NCBI GenBank assembly: GCA_963969345.1
Contig: OZ017766.1
Coordinates: 4,774,001 to 4,838,000 of the forward strand
Source: Turbatrix aceti
Lineage: Eukaryota > Nematoda > Chromadorea > Rhabditida > Panagrolaimidae
DNA: 64,000 nucleotides
Direction of reading: 5' to 3'
Shown: piece after piece, positions 47,210-58,815 of the stretch
How the letters are laid out: the number at the start of each line of letters is the position of its first letter
Numbering within the stretch: the stretch's first letter is position 1
Made by a program: the position numbers and the translations under genes
The notes under the pieces: generated by a model
The model's database searches: none
Told to the model about the DNA's origin: nothing
Seen by the model: only the letters and a program-made list of their open reading frames with translations

Positions 47210-47728
47210 TATTTAAGGCAGCAATCCAATCAACAAACAAAGCAGGCTCGGAGGCTCGTACGTGTTAAAGATCCGATCTCGACGGATTACGGTGCACGGA
47301 TGGAAACGCAATCTTCACGGAAGACACTTATATCAAGAACATGCGACAGCCCCCGGCAGGATCCAGACTGTGTTTGTTTGTGTAAGCATTGTGCCAGAAC
47401 CAGTTGTTCGCATGTACTGCGTATGCTACTTCGCACCTTCTTCGTTTAAAAATAGGCAGGATTTTATGAAACCGCGCTACGATAGGTACGCGCGCGCGTA
47501 TCTTGTACACACAAATATTTGTGTCGGTCGCTGCACGACAGTAGGAAAGAAACACGGTGTGCAAGCAAGCGAGAATTAACGACAGAAATCATGGTCACAA
47601 CTTGTGAAGGAGAGGGAGGAGGAGGAAGGAACGACAGAGGAGGGTAAGTAGCAGGGATCGCCGGCAGGGCGAGTACACGTCATCGCTCACATCTTCTTGG
47701 ATGCTCTGGAAGTGGTGGTAGGAAGGGG
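47210..47728. other. Spacer upstream of P-glycoprotein
   Basis: 519 nt between the P-glycoprotein start and the stop of the next minus-strand gene. Short frames only; no gene and no clear promoter motif. Confidence 0.5.
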
Positions 47729-49701
47729 TCACTTTTGAAGGAACCAAAAGGGATTGGCGATGTGCGCGGTGCAGATTTGGTGCGGCATCTGGTTGACGAG
47801 GGCAAGGCCGGCGTTGAGGGCAGCCTGCGAGACGTCGTTCGGCCTGCTGGGATGGAAGCGGACCTTGGGCTGGGCGGCGAAGGTCTGGCCGAAGGCAGAC
47901 GCTTCCTGGGTGGACGGTGCAGCTGCGGCACCGGTCGGGGGCACTGGATGCTGCCAGCCGCCGAATTCATGCGGCTGATCCACGAAGGAGCCTGAAAACT
48001 TTGCTAATGAGTGTGTGCAAAAAATATTCATGGTTGCGCAAAAAAAAGAGTTGTTCTCTGTCAATCCGGATGAAAACTATAGCTTGCTTAGCCTGTTGGT
48101 TAGCAGGGTGCACAGAGGAAAAAAGCAAGCATATTCATTGCTGATGTGAGCCTTGTCAACACGAGTACATGCTTGTTAAACACCTCAAGTTGTGCACGTC
48201 GTCTTTTTCCGAGTAGTTTGTATTTTATAGCTTCGAATACCCCATGTAGTCCATAGCATCCATGGATGGAGTCAATACTGCGTCAACAAAGATGCTTACA
48301 CATCAAGTTTTCGCTTGATTGCAAAACCACAAAATAACCGGAGAGCGAAGGACACAAGACTTACCGTAGTTTGTAGGAGTCTGCGAGCCCCCTACGCCAG
48401 GCTGATGAGAGCCGTAAATGTTGCCGAGGCCGCTGAGCTGGTCTGGTGCGAGATCGTTGACACTGACCGCTACGTACTGCTTGCCACCGATCATCATGGT
48501 GTCACCGGGACGAACGTTGCCGGGGATTCCGATCGGCTGGAGGTGACTTTCCTACAAAACCACCACCTTGAAACCTGTTTTTTACCCTTCAAAAATGCTC
48601 TTACGCCTCCATTGTTGCCATAGACAAATGCGTTCGTCATCGGAGAGTTTGGTTGATTAACTCCTGGCATCTGGACTTCAGTATCGAAAGGCATGTGGTC
48701 GGGGAAAGCGTCAAAACCGGCGTCAAACTCGCCTTCCGGGCTGTGGTACATCTCGGGAAGTGGCGTGAGGCTGGGCAACATCCGGTGGTACGGCTCTTCG
48801 CCGAAGGCGGAAACCGATGCAGCCGGATTGTAGCCAAAGTCGTCAGGGAAGTCCCGCATCCTACGATTTGTTGGATCTGTGCTGGGTTTTTGTGCCATCT
48901 TGGCGGCGTTCTGCTGGGAAAGTTCGTTGAACAAAGGCGACATTTTGGCAACCGGAAGGAATCGCTTGGCGACGGTGGAATTTACGCGGAGGAACTTTTC
49001 GAGGAGTTCTGCGACGCCGAGGTCATTGACATCGGTGCCGGAAGAACCGGGCTTCGTGTTGTTGGTTTCCGCAGAGCGCTTCCGTCGGTTGAAGAAGAGC
49101 GCGTACGGGCGCTGAAGCTGCGCTTGCTGCTGAAGAAGCAGCGCCTGCCGCGAGCGACGGGTCAACAGTGACGAAACAGTCGTGCGTTCGAGGCTGTTCA
49201 GCGGCCGGATGAGTTTGCCTTTGACAAAGACGTGTCCGTCGCGGACGACGCAGCCCTTCAGGACAACCTCCGTCGTGTCGGGCATGCCGTAGCAGAAGGC
49301 GGGCATCTGGGGTAGCTGCCATTGGACTTTTTTACCTTCGCTGAAACCGGGTAATCAAAGTTGAAACTGTTTTTGACGGGTGCGAAACTCACTTGGAAGC
49401 GCTGTCCTGGAGCTTCTTCAGTCTGCTGATCGCAGCCTGATACCGTTCGAACTCAGAAAGCTCAGAGTTGTTCAGCGACCTCACGATGATGCCATGGATG
49501 TACAGGCTGCCATCCTGAAGACCAAAAAAATCAGTAAAGGTGAGGAATGTTCAGGTAGAGACTTACGACAACTGCGCAGGCAGGTCCAATGTAGCCAATG
49601 CCTTCGGCAAAGTTGCCGACTTGGCGCTGAATTGTCAAGGCAGCGACGACGGCGGCGGACACAACAACGAGAGAAATAAGAAATCTCGAGAGCAGACTCA
49701 T
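47729..49701 (-). CDS. Secreted or signal-anchored protein with furin-like site, unrecognised
   Basis: Five exons: 49701-49567, 49514-49393, 49340-48605, 48551-48365, 47991-47729; 480 residues. The N terminus is a signal peptide or signal anchor (FLISLVVVSAAVVAALTI at about 7-24). The Cys-poor body has PQMPAFCYGMPDTTEV, RRSRQALLLQQQAQLQ and then NRRKRSAETNN, a good furin/kex2-like cleavage site in the middle of the chain. The C-terminal half is rich in Pro, Gly and Gln (QPIGIPGNVRPGD, PVPPTGAAAAPS) and ends in CTAHIANPFWFLQK. I do not recognise the family. The layout suggests a secreted precursor cut once; that is inference. The start follows an acceptor-like TTTTCGTAG by 10 nt. Intron 4 is 373 nt, the others 52-53 nt. 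Confidence 0.8.
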
Positions 49702-50346
49702 CTTGGGGCCTACGAAAATCGTAATGATCCGAGGATAAAAAGGAGAAGACAAGCAGGCGCGCGCGCGCTTACACAAATGTGGCTGGTCACGGGGGGCAAG
49801 AAGAAGAAGACCGACCCCGAACTCGGTATGGCCAGGTCACGTCGTAATGAGGAGCACTAAGTTGGTAGGGAGACTCCTGGCGCTCTACGAAAACGAAAAC
49901 GAACGTGAGAGCCTGATCGAGCTGAGAGTGAGTCGCGCACCCACTTGTCCCTAACAAATTAAAGGTGGGCCTCTTGTTAGCCCGCAAGTGACCAGAGGAA
50001 AGACACGCCGCACAAACAACCCAACACACAAACACCTCGAGTAGGTCCTCAAAAATCTGCCGGCCCAGTCGTACCACGTACCACCGATGGGTGCTATCTT
50101 GGGTACCCAGCCAGCCAGCCAGCCTTTCCTTTCCCCCCTCGGGTAACAGATCCGGCGGCGGTGGCGGCGTCATCAGACCGCGCTAATCGGCTTCGCTTGC
50201 GTGTCCCCGTCGTTGTCCACGGAATGGCTTACATACAGTTCGTCTGCGCAGACAAGTCCGATCAAAAAAGTTTATTCAAACAAGAAAGATGAGAAGAAAC
50301 AAACGGCTTTGATGATACCGAGCACGGGAAAGAAGAGTTCGGTTTA
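49702..50346. other. Intergenic
   Basis: 645 nt between two minus-strand genes. AATAAA on the minus strand (50276-50271) serves the upstream 183-residue gene. No gene is seen. Confidence 0.5.
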
Positions 50347-51015
50347 TCAAGTGCCGGCGCTGTTCACGATGAAGCTCTCTAAACCAAGCAATTGTAGATG
50401 TTTTTCAATGGTCAGGCAAAAAACAGAAAAAGTCCACTCACCCAATGCCTTGAGCGAGAACAGAAACTTTCGCCTGGCTTGGATGTATGCGAGCACGCAC
50501 ATTCCCCGGTACCAGCTCGCAATGCCGAAGACGACGAACAGTGTCATCCCGAGACACGCTTCTATCAAGACGACGCTGATTAGTCGTCTGACGCCGTCCA
50601 TGTTCATAGGTGCGGCGCGGTAGAGGTCCATAAAAATGACGATAGCCGCGACCGAGAAGCAGCTTGACGCTAGAAAACAGGCGACCATTGAATGGACAAA
50701 AAGAAGCCTCGGCGAGTTGCGCTGCCAGCCTACGTAGTAGATGCAGTGGAGAACGCCGAACGCGGTTGCCAGGCAGGAGCAAACGGTGCCTGAAAATAGT
50801 TCTGGGCTTCAGAGACAGAAAAACGAAATTTTGAAAAACTGACCGCTGAAATGCCGACCGCTAGCGTTGAACTCGAGGAGCCCAGTGATCAGCAGAAGCA
50901 CGGCGATGAAGAGCTCGGTGCGGCAGACGTAGCCTGTTTTGGGGCCTGGATCAAGGGTAGGTCGAATGCCTGCGAAAAGACGCGCGACGACGAGCTGGGG
51001 TTTGGTGTTGCTCAT
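50347..51015 (-). CDS. Small four-TM membrane protein
   Basis: Three exons: 51015-50844, 50789-50442, 50378-50347; 183 residues. After a hydrophilic N terminus of about 35 residues come four helices: LFIAVLLLITGLLEF, VCSCLATAFGVLHCIYYVGW, SMVACFLASSCFSVAAIVIF and SVVLIEACLGMTLFVVFGIA. The product ends 30 residues later. The spacing of helices is like MARVEL/tetraspan-type proteins, but no diagnostic motif is seen, so no family is assigned. The ATG at 51015 is the first in-frame ATG; the open frame extends 15 codons further upstream without one. The last exon adds only ten residues and is fixed by phase and the TTGGTTTAG acceptor. Confidence 0.75.
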
Positions 51016-51534
51016 GACCAGTCTCGTTGCGATCGTCGCAGACCGTTCTGGATTTGACAAGCATTTAATTTCATTTCTCCGCGAATTAGCTTATTAGCTA
51101 TTGTTTATTATTTGTGTTTCGATTGTGAAAACGCAGGACAATGTGTTTTGGCTGACTTCTGATTGCGGCGGCCAACACTCATCTCGGTTTCGCGAAGCTG
51201 ACCAACCAAAAATTTAGTGTTCTTAATTTGTTCAAAACAAACACGAGTGCACTTGCCTGCTTGCTTCGGGAGCGAGCTCTGCGCATTCTTATCCCGCGCG
51301 TCTCCGTGAGAGAGGGTCGATCGAATTTCACGCGCATTTTGGACTCTTCGGCTCGGAGAAGGAGATTGAGCGCGACGAGTGGCGGGATCGGCTATGATCG
51401 CATTAGAAATGAAAAAAAAACTATTTTAATGACATACGATTCCTGAAAATGCAGGGGGCACGCTTTTACGCACTTCGATGGATCATCGAGGCTTTTTTGC
51501 ACCTTTGGGGCCCTATTTAAGGGCCTGGATTTGA
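51016..51534. other. Divergent spacer
   Basis: 519 nt between the four-TM gene (minus) and the aspin-type gene (plus). No motif or gene is recognised. Confidence 0.5.
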
Positions 51535-52405
51535 ATGAAAACCCAGAAAGATTCCACTGAGATGGATGGGATGAAGACGCGATACGTGCTGGTCCTGCTG
51601 ATGCTGGTGCAGCACCTGGCGACTGATTTTGTCTACGCGAGACCCGGCATGAAGAATAACATGCTCACAGGGTCGAAGGCGTACATCGGAGACGGTTCTT
51701 CTTGCTTGGTTACGGTTTGTTTTTGTGTTTGCTGATTTTTTTGATTTCCCAAGCTTTTTTTGCATCCCAGCACGTTTGTCATTGCAGGCCAACTTGCTCT
51801 ACTCGCACGGTTATTTCGTCCGCGAGATCACGCCCGCCGAAGAGACGGAACTCCATGAATATGAACGGGAACTCGAGAGCTACAACCAAGAAATGGCCGA
51901 ATTCCTGCGCGCAGCGTACATCAAAAATCCGCCGACAATCAACTGGCTCTACGGCAGCCGCGTCGTGCTGCCCGGCATCCAGCACGCCATGCCCAAGCGC
52001 CCGAGTCTGCCGTCCTTCTGCAACGCTCGGGACACGGTCATGTACAAGCTCAACGGCTGCACGGTCCAGAACTACCGCCTGTACATAGGCTCGCTCTACG
52101 TCCGCCAACTCGACGACGAAGAGCGGCGCCAGATGGACGAGTTCGAGTACAAACTCCGCGAGTACGAAAGTCAGGTCGCCGAGACTCTCGCGAACCGGCC
52201 CCGGGCGTGGCAGCCAATGATCGCCCCGCCCGAGGGCTTCTGGATCACGACTGCTGCTGCTGACGCTGCGGGCGAGCCCTGCGAAGACTCAAAGACCGAC
52301 TCAACCTCCTCTTCGCCCACGGGCGCTGGTGCGGTCGCGGGCGCGGGCAAGCTCAGGAAAGCGACGCCGCCTGCGCCGCCAAAGTTCTGCTCGCTTTTGT
52401 TTTGA
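51535..52405 (+). CDS. Pepsin-inhibitor-3 (aspin, MEROPS I33) family protein
   Basis: Two exons: 51535-51714 and 51788-52405; 265 residues. A signal peptide is best seen from the second Met (MKTRYVLVLLMLVQHLATDF at residues 13-32), so translation may start at 51571 rather than 51535. Two copies of the inhibitor repeat follow: one from Cys57 (SSCLVTANLLYSHGYFVRE, then an acidic helix) and one from Cys151 (NGCTVQNYRLYIGSLYVR, then another acidic helix). SFCNARDTVMYKLNGC links them, and the protein ends PPKFCSLLF. This order and the C-x-V-x-x-x-x-L-Y-x-x-x-x-Y-V-R pattern match the aspartic-protease inhibitor PI-3 of Ascaris. Family members bind pepsin-like proteases with an N-terminal beta strand. 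Free-living nematodes also have them, so parasitism does not follow. AATAAA at about 52440. Confidence 0.88.
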
Positions 52406-53118
52406 TCGCTTTTGCTCTTGAGCTTTGCTTTGTCTCCCGAATAAAAAAAATGACTGCGGTCTGACTGACAAGCGGAACGGGACGGGGGGCATATGACGGA
52501 TCTCAGGAGGATCATCCGTCGTCGTCGTTTCTCACAAGTGCTCAACAAGAAAACAAGCACGACGACACGAACCACGCAAATGACGGATAATTTCTTCGCG
52601 GCGTTGTGTTCCTTCCGATGATCCACGACCGCGACCAACGACGACGTCTTCATTTTGGTCGACGCGGTCCCGGTCCCGGGCGAGTGAGCAACAGAGAACA
52701 ACAACAACGTGCTTTCTTCCTCCACTCACCGCCCCTCCGTGCGTCCCCCCGGTGACGGGACATCCGACCAAACGAACCGAGGCGGTCAGGCTTAGCCCGA
52801 GTCATTCATCGTTGTCGACGAACGACAGCCTTGTTTTGTTGAAGTGCCGTGCTTCTCTCCACAGCGACGGACGCGCTGCGCTCCTCAGGGGCACTGTGCT
52901 CGGGGCGATGCAGCCAGCGGCTTATTCCGCGTCGTTTTGCTGCGTTCGTTTCGTGTCCATCTTTTGCGCGCTCCTGCCATTGCCAACGGGGAAGCTCGCT
53001 CGCTGGTCGCCGCGCGCGTACGCATTACTCGTTCCTCCCACCAGTAAATCGATTGTTTTTCAATTCCTGGATATCTAACGGATTTATTTGTTGTAATTTA
53101 CATTGTTTTTTTTTCCAG
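52406..53118. other. Intergenic
   Basis: 713 nt, GC-rich, with short frames on both strands that lack features. It ends in a T-rich acceptor (TTTTTTCCAG) directly abutting the next ATG. Confidence 0.5.
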
Positions 53119-53706
53119 ATGGCAGCAGCAAGCACGTGCGCCACTGTGAGATTGGATGACGGCGCGCAGAAGGCAAAGGGCGCCAAGCGTCTTGTTCATC
53201 ATCATCACCAGCACATCCGTCCTCCGACGAAGCCGGCCGACCGCCAGCGCAAGGTGAAGCGTCGTCCGATCAACTTCATCAGCACGGACGGCACGACCTC
53301 CGGCGACGAGGGCGAAGACGTCCAGCTCTCGGCCTGCGAGGTGGATCTTCAGACGCGTCTCGAGCAGCTCATCAAGCGCCCGGACCAGTCCGATCTCGAC
53401 GCGGACTGCGAAGACAACAATTCCACTGATATTGACGCTGTTTCGACATCGTCCAGCAGTTTGCGGCATCGCACGGGCGCTGGTGCTGATGATTTAGGCG
53501 CTGCGGGGGCGGATACCCGTCTTGAGATTCTCAATGCTAAGATTCGGAATCTTGAAAAGGTAAGTAAATAGTTTCACAAAAGATGGATTTTATAAATCCG
53601 GCATTTTTAGCAACTGTCCGTTGTCCTCAGCGTGAACCTAAAATTAAAGGAGGAAAACGACAGACTCAAGAGCGGTCCCACAAAGTCCGAGACCAGCGAA
53701 AAGTAA
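53119..53706 (+). CDS. Small acidic protein with C-terminal coiled coil
   Basis: Two exons: 53119-53559 and 53611-53706; 178 residues. The N-terminal part has a His run (HHHHQH) and a basic patch (RQRKVKRRP), the middle is acidic and Ser-rich, and the C terminus forms heptads (LEILNAKIRNLEK, then LSVVLSVNLKLKEENDRLKS) typical of a coiled coil. There is no basic-region pattern of a bZIP factor. I cannot name the family. The ATG touches the acceptor TTTTTTCCAG, which suits trans-splicing or an upstream non-coding exon. Frame and phase are unambiguous. It is convergent with the rhomboid gene. Confidence 0.72.
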
Positions 53707-53962
53707 CCGGACGCCTTCTGCATCTCCTGCAACGAAAGAAACCGTCGTCCTGTTTTCCTCCAAGCATTCCTGTACAGTCTACGTAGCGTACTCGTAGTCC
53801 TCTTCATTTTTTTGACCTAACCCATGCACGATCGATCTTTACATGTTTACCAGATTTTTCAACTTTTACTATAAAAAACTTGGAAGTGTTTTTAACGGAG
53901 CCGGCCCGTGATATCATTCAAAAAATGCAACGTTCAAAACGGAAGAGATAAGATTCGAGATT

Positions 53963-55337
53963 CTACCTCGTCGCTGAGATGCTGACAAAGTAGACGATGA
54001 GAACGATGTTTGCGAGGACGTAAGCGACGATGGCGCTGTACCAAGCGTAGATTTCGTACGACTTTTTTCGGAGATTGCGAAGGAAAATAATTCCGAGGAG
54101 GATGCCTGAGAGAAAGCCGCCCAGGTGGCCGTAGAAGGCGATGTTCGCTGGGTACTGTCCGGTGATTTTGAGGTAGATGGACACGCCGTTGTCGTAGGCC
54201 ACGTACGCCAGGATAAAGGCGAGGCGGATGAACCGGTACGGCATTTCCGACCAGTTGAGGAACAGGTTGGAAGCGTGGGCCGCGATGAGGCCGTAGCACG
54301 CGCACGACGCCCCCAGGAGAGCCGAATTGGGCGTCACGCAAATCGACAGAAGCGAACCAGTCACGGATGAGAGCACGTAGAGCGGCGCGATTCGATAAAA
54401 CTTGTGCACCAGCTCCAGCGAGAGCCCTGCCGCGAGTTGTACAAAGACGTTGGACAGGAGATGCGCGTACCCGCAGTGAACGAGGAGCACCGAGAAGTAG
54501 GACCATATGTAGGCCCTGTGGTGGGGGTCGTAGTGCAGGTGGAGCTTGTAGGGCACGGGAGTGTTGGCGTGGATACCGGTGTTGTAGTAGATGCAGTAGG
54601 ACAGGTAGATGAACACCTGGAGGATCGAGATCAACAATAAAAAGTACGGCGGAGGCAGGCAGCTGTACTCGAGGAGGTAGTTCAGTGTTTCGTCTCGATC
54701 GGTTCTCGCCACGAAGGCTTTTCCGATCCGGCAGCCCATCTTTGTGAAGGGCTCACGTCTCGCGTCGCACATCTGTAAAAGTTGTTTGTTGTCTCCAGAG
54801 TGACGAAAAATCTTGGGATTACCATGGAAATCCCAGGGGGATATTTTATTTTACAGAAAAAAATGATAGATGTTTTTTAAACGTATTTTTTTTAAATAAG
54901 CCAAAAGAGATCCAAAGTCGATACTGAAAAAAAATAACGGTGCAAAAATTTTTACATTGCCTGGGGAATTATTTTTGAAATCAGAATCCCGGGATAATTT
55001 TCACCTCGCCGCAAAAAACTTACCATGGTTACAAATTCGGGCCAGTCAATGCGGTTGTCGCCGTTGGCGTCAGCCACCTCAATAAGACGATTGATCTCCT
55101 TGTTCGAGAGACGAAAGATGTGTGTGTTAACTCGCATGAGCTCTGCAAGCTCACGGCCAGGGATGTAGCCGTCGTTGTCTCTGTCGAGCTGTAAAAAAAG
55201 CCTTGAACGGAGCAAAAACTTGAACGAAGCTGACTCACCCGTTGAAAAATCTGTAGCCATGAAGTTAATCCGCTTTCCGCGTTAACATCAGTGGCATTCG
55301 CTAACGGCACCTGTTCTTGCTGCTTCGGTGTATGCAT
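53963..55337 (-). CDS. Rhomboid-family intramembrane protease with two EF hands
   Basis: Three exons: 55337-55239, 55188-55024, 54772-53963; 357 residues. The cytosolic N terminus has two EF-hand loops (DRDNDGYIPGRE and DANGDNRIDWPE), so calcium control is likely, as in animal rhomboid-related proteases of the RHBDL type. The membrane domain has VHCGYAHLLSN (the H-x-x-x-H-L-L-x-N loop), the serine in GASCACYGL (Ser244) and the histidine in GHLGGFLSG (His304). The usual G-A-S-G-G/A motif reads G-A-S-C-A, and the Trp-Arg of the first loop reads Trp-Ser, so the Ser/His dyad is present but its surroundings are altered; activity should not be assumed. Rhomboids cut membrane-anchored substrates such as EGF ligands. 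The intron before exon 3 is 251 nt. Confidence 0.9.
54216..54825. repeat. Source segment of the duplication at 63391-64000
   Basis: These 610 bp (most of rhomboid exon 3 and part of the preceding intron) occur again at 63391-64000 in the same orientation, offset 9175, with no difference found by eye over the compared blocks. Confidence 0.9.
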
Positions 55338-56775
55338 TTCTGAACTCAGAATTCTGAAATCGCTCCTAATGAAGGTTGCCAAATCGATTCAAAAAAGAAC
55401 AGCCCGCGGCAAAAAAAACTCCAAATGACCACCACGCTCGACGCGAGAAAAAAAACACACGACAACCGACTGTGTTGCCTAGTTGCACTCTCGACTGACT
55501 GTACAGCAATGCTGCTGGCTGGCTTACCGCTGCAGGGGGTGCTGGCTCTGAGACGGGTGTGGCTCATGTACACGCGCCCATTTTTACAGGCCAAACACGA
55601 AAGTTATGATCCCTCTCCATCAACAGGTGTCGTCCTCCTCACGGAACTCGGACTCGGAATAAATAGGGATGAATGCCTGTGCGTTCGCGGGGAACAGCAC
55701 ATCCCGTCATTGTGTCTATTTTTCATGATGATTCATCCGAGCGAGCGTTCGCCCCTTTTTCTCGTCAAGCTGTCCAGCCAGGATGCACGACGAAAATTGC
55801 GCCCGCCGTGGCGCAAAATACCTGGCCGAAATTGCAGTGCAAACCGCGCTTGCCCGATCAAAGATTGAATCACTATGAAACATGAAAAAAAATTTTATCG
55901 TGCTAAAAACAATCATAATCCGTTTTTAGCTCCCTAGGAGTCACGTCATGAAACGGAAAAGAAAACAATGGCCGAGCTGGGTCTCCTGAGACCACCCTTC
56001 CTACGTTTTATGCGTGCTCGACGAAAGACGCATTAGTGTCATCATCCGGGCCCAAGTCAAATTATTGCACAACGCTCTGCAAGGCCCGAACACTGATGTG
56101 AGTGAGTAATCATACACTGACATGAGCGAGGCGATATTAACCTTGAGTTTGTTTCCCCTTTCGTCGCACCTTTTTTTTTGTTTTTTTTAGTTACACCCCT
56201 CCAGGGGGTCATATTTTGGTTACAATTTCGCAATATTTTTTTTAAATAGTTCCCTTCATACCTGTCGCAATAAGGTACCGCGTTATCAAAGCAGCCAAAA
56301 AAATCCCTGAAAAACTTACAATTGTGACGAAATAACGTAGCAGTTGAAAAACGTAGTCATTGGTCATCGAGCAGAAAAAAGACAGATCCGCGAAAAAAAT
56401 TCAAAAAAAACAAAGCTAGCAAAACTGGTCAAAAGAACAGATCTATGAAATCCAAAAAAATTTAAAAAAAAATTCTGTGTAAAAAAATGAGAACCATTAT
56501 GTATAAAAAAATTAGGTATGAAAAACCCCATGTTAACAAAACCGAATTCGAAATCTCCAACGGTAACACGAGTAGGGTGTACTGCGAAGCACATTACACG
56601 TGGTTAGACGCAACCTGCAATTTAGACGCGCCTCCCTGACCCAAGTTATCGCCTCTACAACACGCACATTCATTCATTAGGCACCATAAAAACAGTCAAA
56701 CAACACTCAACAAGGCTTAATTTGGATGCAGATGATAAATAAGGGTTGGTCAGCGTCAGTCATACCCGAGAGGGA
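55338..56775. other. Gene-free spacer upstream of rhomboid
   Basis: 1.4 kb. A 147-codon plus-strand frame at 55425-55868 has no domain, no signal peptide and no splice continuation; the rest is AT-rich. No gene is supported. Confidence 0.5.
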
Positions 56776-57996
56776 TCAGCAGGTCGGCTCCCGCTGTCTA
56801 CGAACCGCGAGCGATGAAGTGCCCATTGTCACTTCGTTCTGCAAAAGACACAATTGTAAAAAATGTACGTATACAATCAGAATAGTAAAAAATGCACACT
56901 TACCGTGACCCATGACCGTGATCCGAAAGTCCTGCTCTCGTTGACCTTGTTGAAGTGAATGAAACACGTATCGGCTTCAGGCTGGTCGCGTCCCGACAGA
57001 TAATCGTAGAACGCGCTTCGTTGTCTTCGAATTTCTGAAAGGAGTGTCAGTTGTACATTTAAAAAAAATCGTGATTTTTCCTGTTTGAAACTCACCGAGC
57101 TTGACCCCAGTGCTCTTGACACTGGGCAGACCAGTGTTCAGGTGAGCAACTCTCTCCTGCTTGATATTGTCCTTGACGACCCAGTAATCGGACAAAGAAG
57201 TAGCGTCGTGGGTCGCGTCGGCTTCGGCGAGCGTTTTCTCCGAAGCTTGATTCGACACGTCGTACTGAAATTATTCCACGAACATGATAAAAAATGTTTT
57301 TAACCCCTTACAAACCTGAATAGGGGTCGCGTAAGCGAAAAAGTGTTTGTCGTCTTCCGCAAAGCGACACGCGTAGTTGCCTTCGTAGTGGGAACTGCCT
57401 CCGAAGGGCTTGAGCGCGACGATGACTTCAAAACTGAGATTGAAACGGGCTTGCGCGGCTTTCTGGATCATGGCGGCCATGGCGCCTATGTTGCACGGAC
57501 TGAAGAGCTCCGAAGCCTTGTACGCGTCGTAGGCCTTGTGCATCTCTTCTTCGAGGGTCCGGTCGCAGCAGTGAAAGCCGCTTTCGTTCACGTAGCAGGG
57601 GTCATCTGAGACCGGTTTGGGGGGTTCTGTGGGCTTTGGTGGCGGGGGCGGAGGTTTGGTCGTTGGCGGTGGGGTTTCTCGGTACGGCACGGGAATAGGT
57701 GGAGGAACGGGAACTGGGAGCAGGACGAGGTAGGGCTGTTGCTGGACAAAGTACGGTCCTGGAGGCGGCGGGGGTGGTGGGGGTAGGGGCGGGTAATACT
57801 GAAATAGTATGAAAATCATGGTAATTGAATGGGATAAACAAAAACGAACTATCGGAGCAGAAACCGGAGCCGGAGCCGGGGCAACATTGCATCCTCCGTT
57901 GAAAGGCGCAGGACAACCGCAGCAGAAAAAGATGCTCTCTGAAAAGTCAACCAGCGCAGCGAGGAAAAGCAATGTCGTCGACGTGAGCAGGGTCAT
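56776..57996 (-). CDS. grl: Ground-like domain protein with Pro-rich linker
   Basis: Five exons: 57996-57850, 57798-57316, 57264-57096, 57034-56904, 56838-56776; 330 residues. A signal peptide (TLLTSTTLLFLAALVDFSES) precedes a Cys cluster (FFCCGCPAPFNGGC), a long polyproline linker and a ground-like domain: FHCCDRTLEEEM, SPCNIGAMAAMIQKAAQARF, SFEVIVALK, ACRFAEDDKHFFAYATP. Ground-like proteins are a nematode-specific group of the hedgehog-related superfamily, without the autoprocessing Hint domain, and are expressed in cuticle-forming tissues. The last third (SDYWVVKDNIKQERV onward) is not part of the usual domain and is unrecognised. Intron 1 has the weak donor GTTCGT, also seen at 6947. The call is by pattern only; the domain could belong to a related group. 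Confidence 0.72.
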
Positions 57997-58815
57997 TGTT
58001 CGGAATGACGACAACTTCCCCACCGCTCGAGATAACGCAAAACAGGATCAGGATCAGGCATGTGAATAAAGATTGTGAAGATTCTCGAAGAGCACGCACG
58101 CCATTGATTTTTATGTTCAACGCAGGCGAGATCCCGTTTTTGGAGGGATCACAATGTCCGGCCTTTTCTCCCGACTCACAAGTTCACGGAGATGCATCAT
58201 CCATGGTAATTGTCCCTGGTACAATCGGGTTTTTCCCGGGGTTTGACATGGCTTTTTTATCTTTATTTTATTTTCCTGGATGTACATATATCGAGTATCC
58301 AGGATGCGTGCGGCAACTCACAATCAGGCGTAACTGGTTTTTCGTTGATTGCTGTGACGAGATGAGTTGACTCGGAACTGAATTTCGTTCCCGTTGAGGT
58401 AGGACGTAGCCATCAATGCAATCCCTCTCTTGGCGGCGGCGGCGGCGCAACACAATCTGATGCATTGTTTAGAAGGCAGTCTGGAGCAAGACAGACACCG
58501 GAAGCATCAATTTGCAAAAGTGGTAAGTATGTATAAGTGTAAACAAATTTTGGCCCAAAGATGAAATTTGCTCAATCTAATAATTACGGCTGAGCGAGCA
58601 ATAACGGGTGTCTGTCTCGCTGACCACGACCATCGAACTAAATACTTTCAGATAATAGCACGTGATTGCACTGCACTGCCCCTTTTCCCGCTCGTCGTCC
58701 CTTTTTGGAATGATTATCACAACAAAACAAACACGAAGGATGAATTGTCACCCCCTTCCAAAGTGACTCGAGTTTATTTTATGTATCGTCTCCGCCGCAT
58801 CAAATCAGTTTTCAG
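57997..58815. other. Intergenic
   Basis: 819 nt between two minus-strand genes. A CGG microrepeat at about 58432-58446 is the only feature. No gene is seen. Confidence 0.5.

Noticed and set aside
55425..55868. A 147-codon plus-strand frame.
   Set aside because: No recognisable feature and no neighbouring exon; probably chance.
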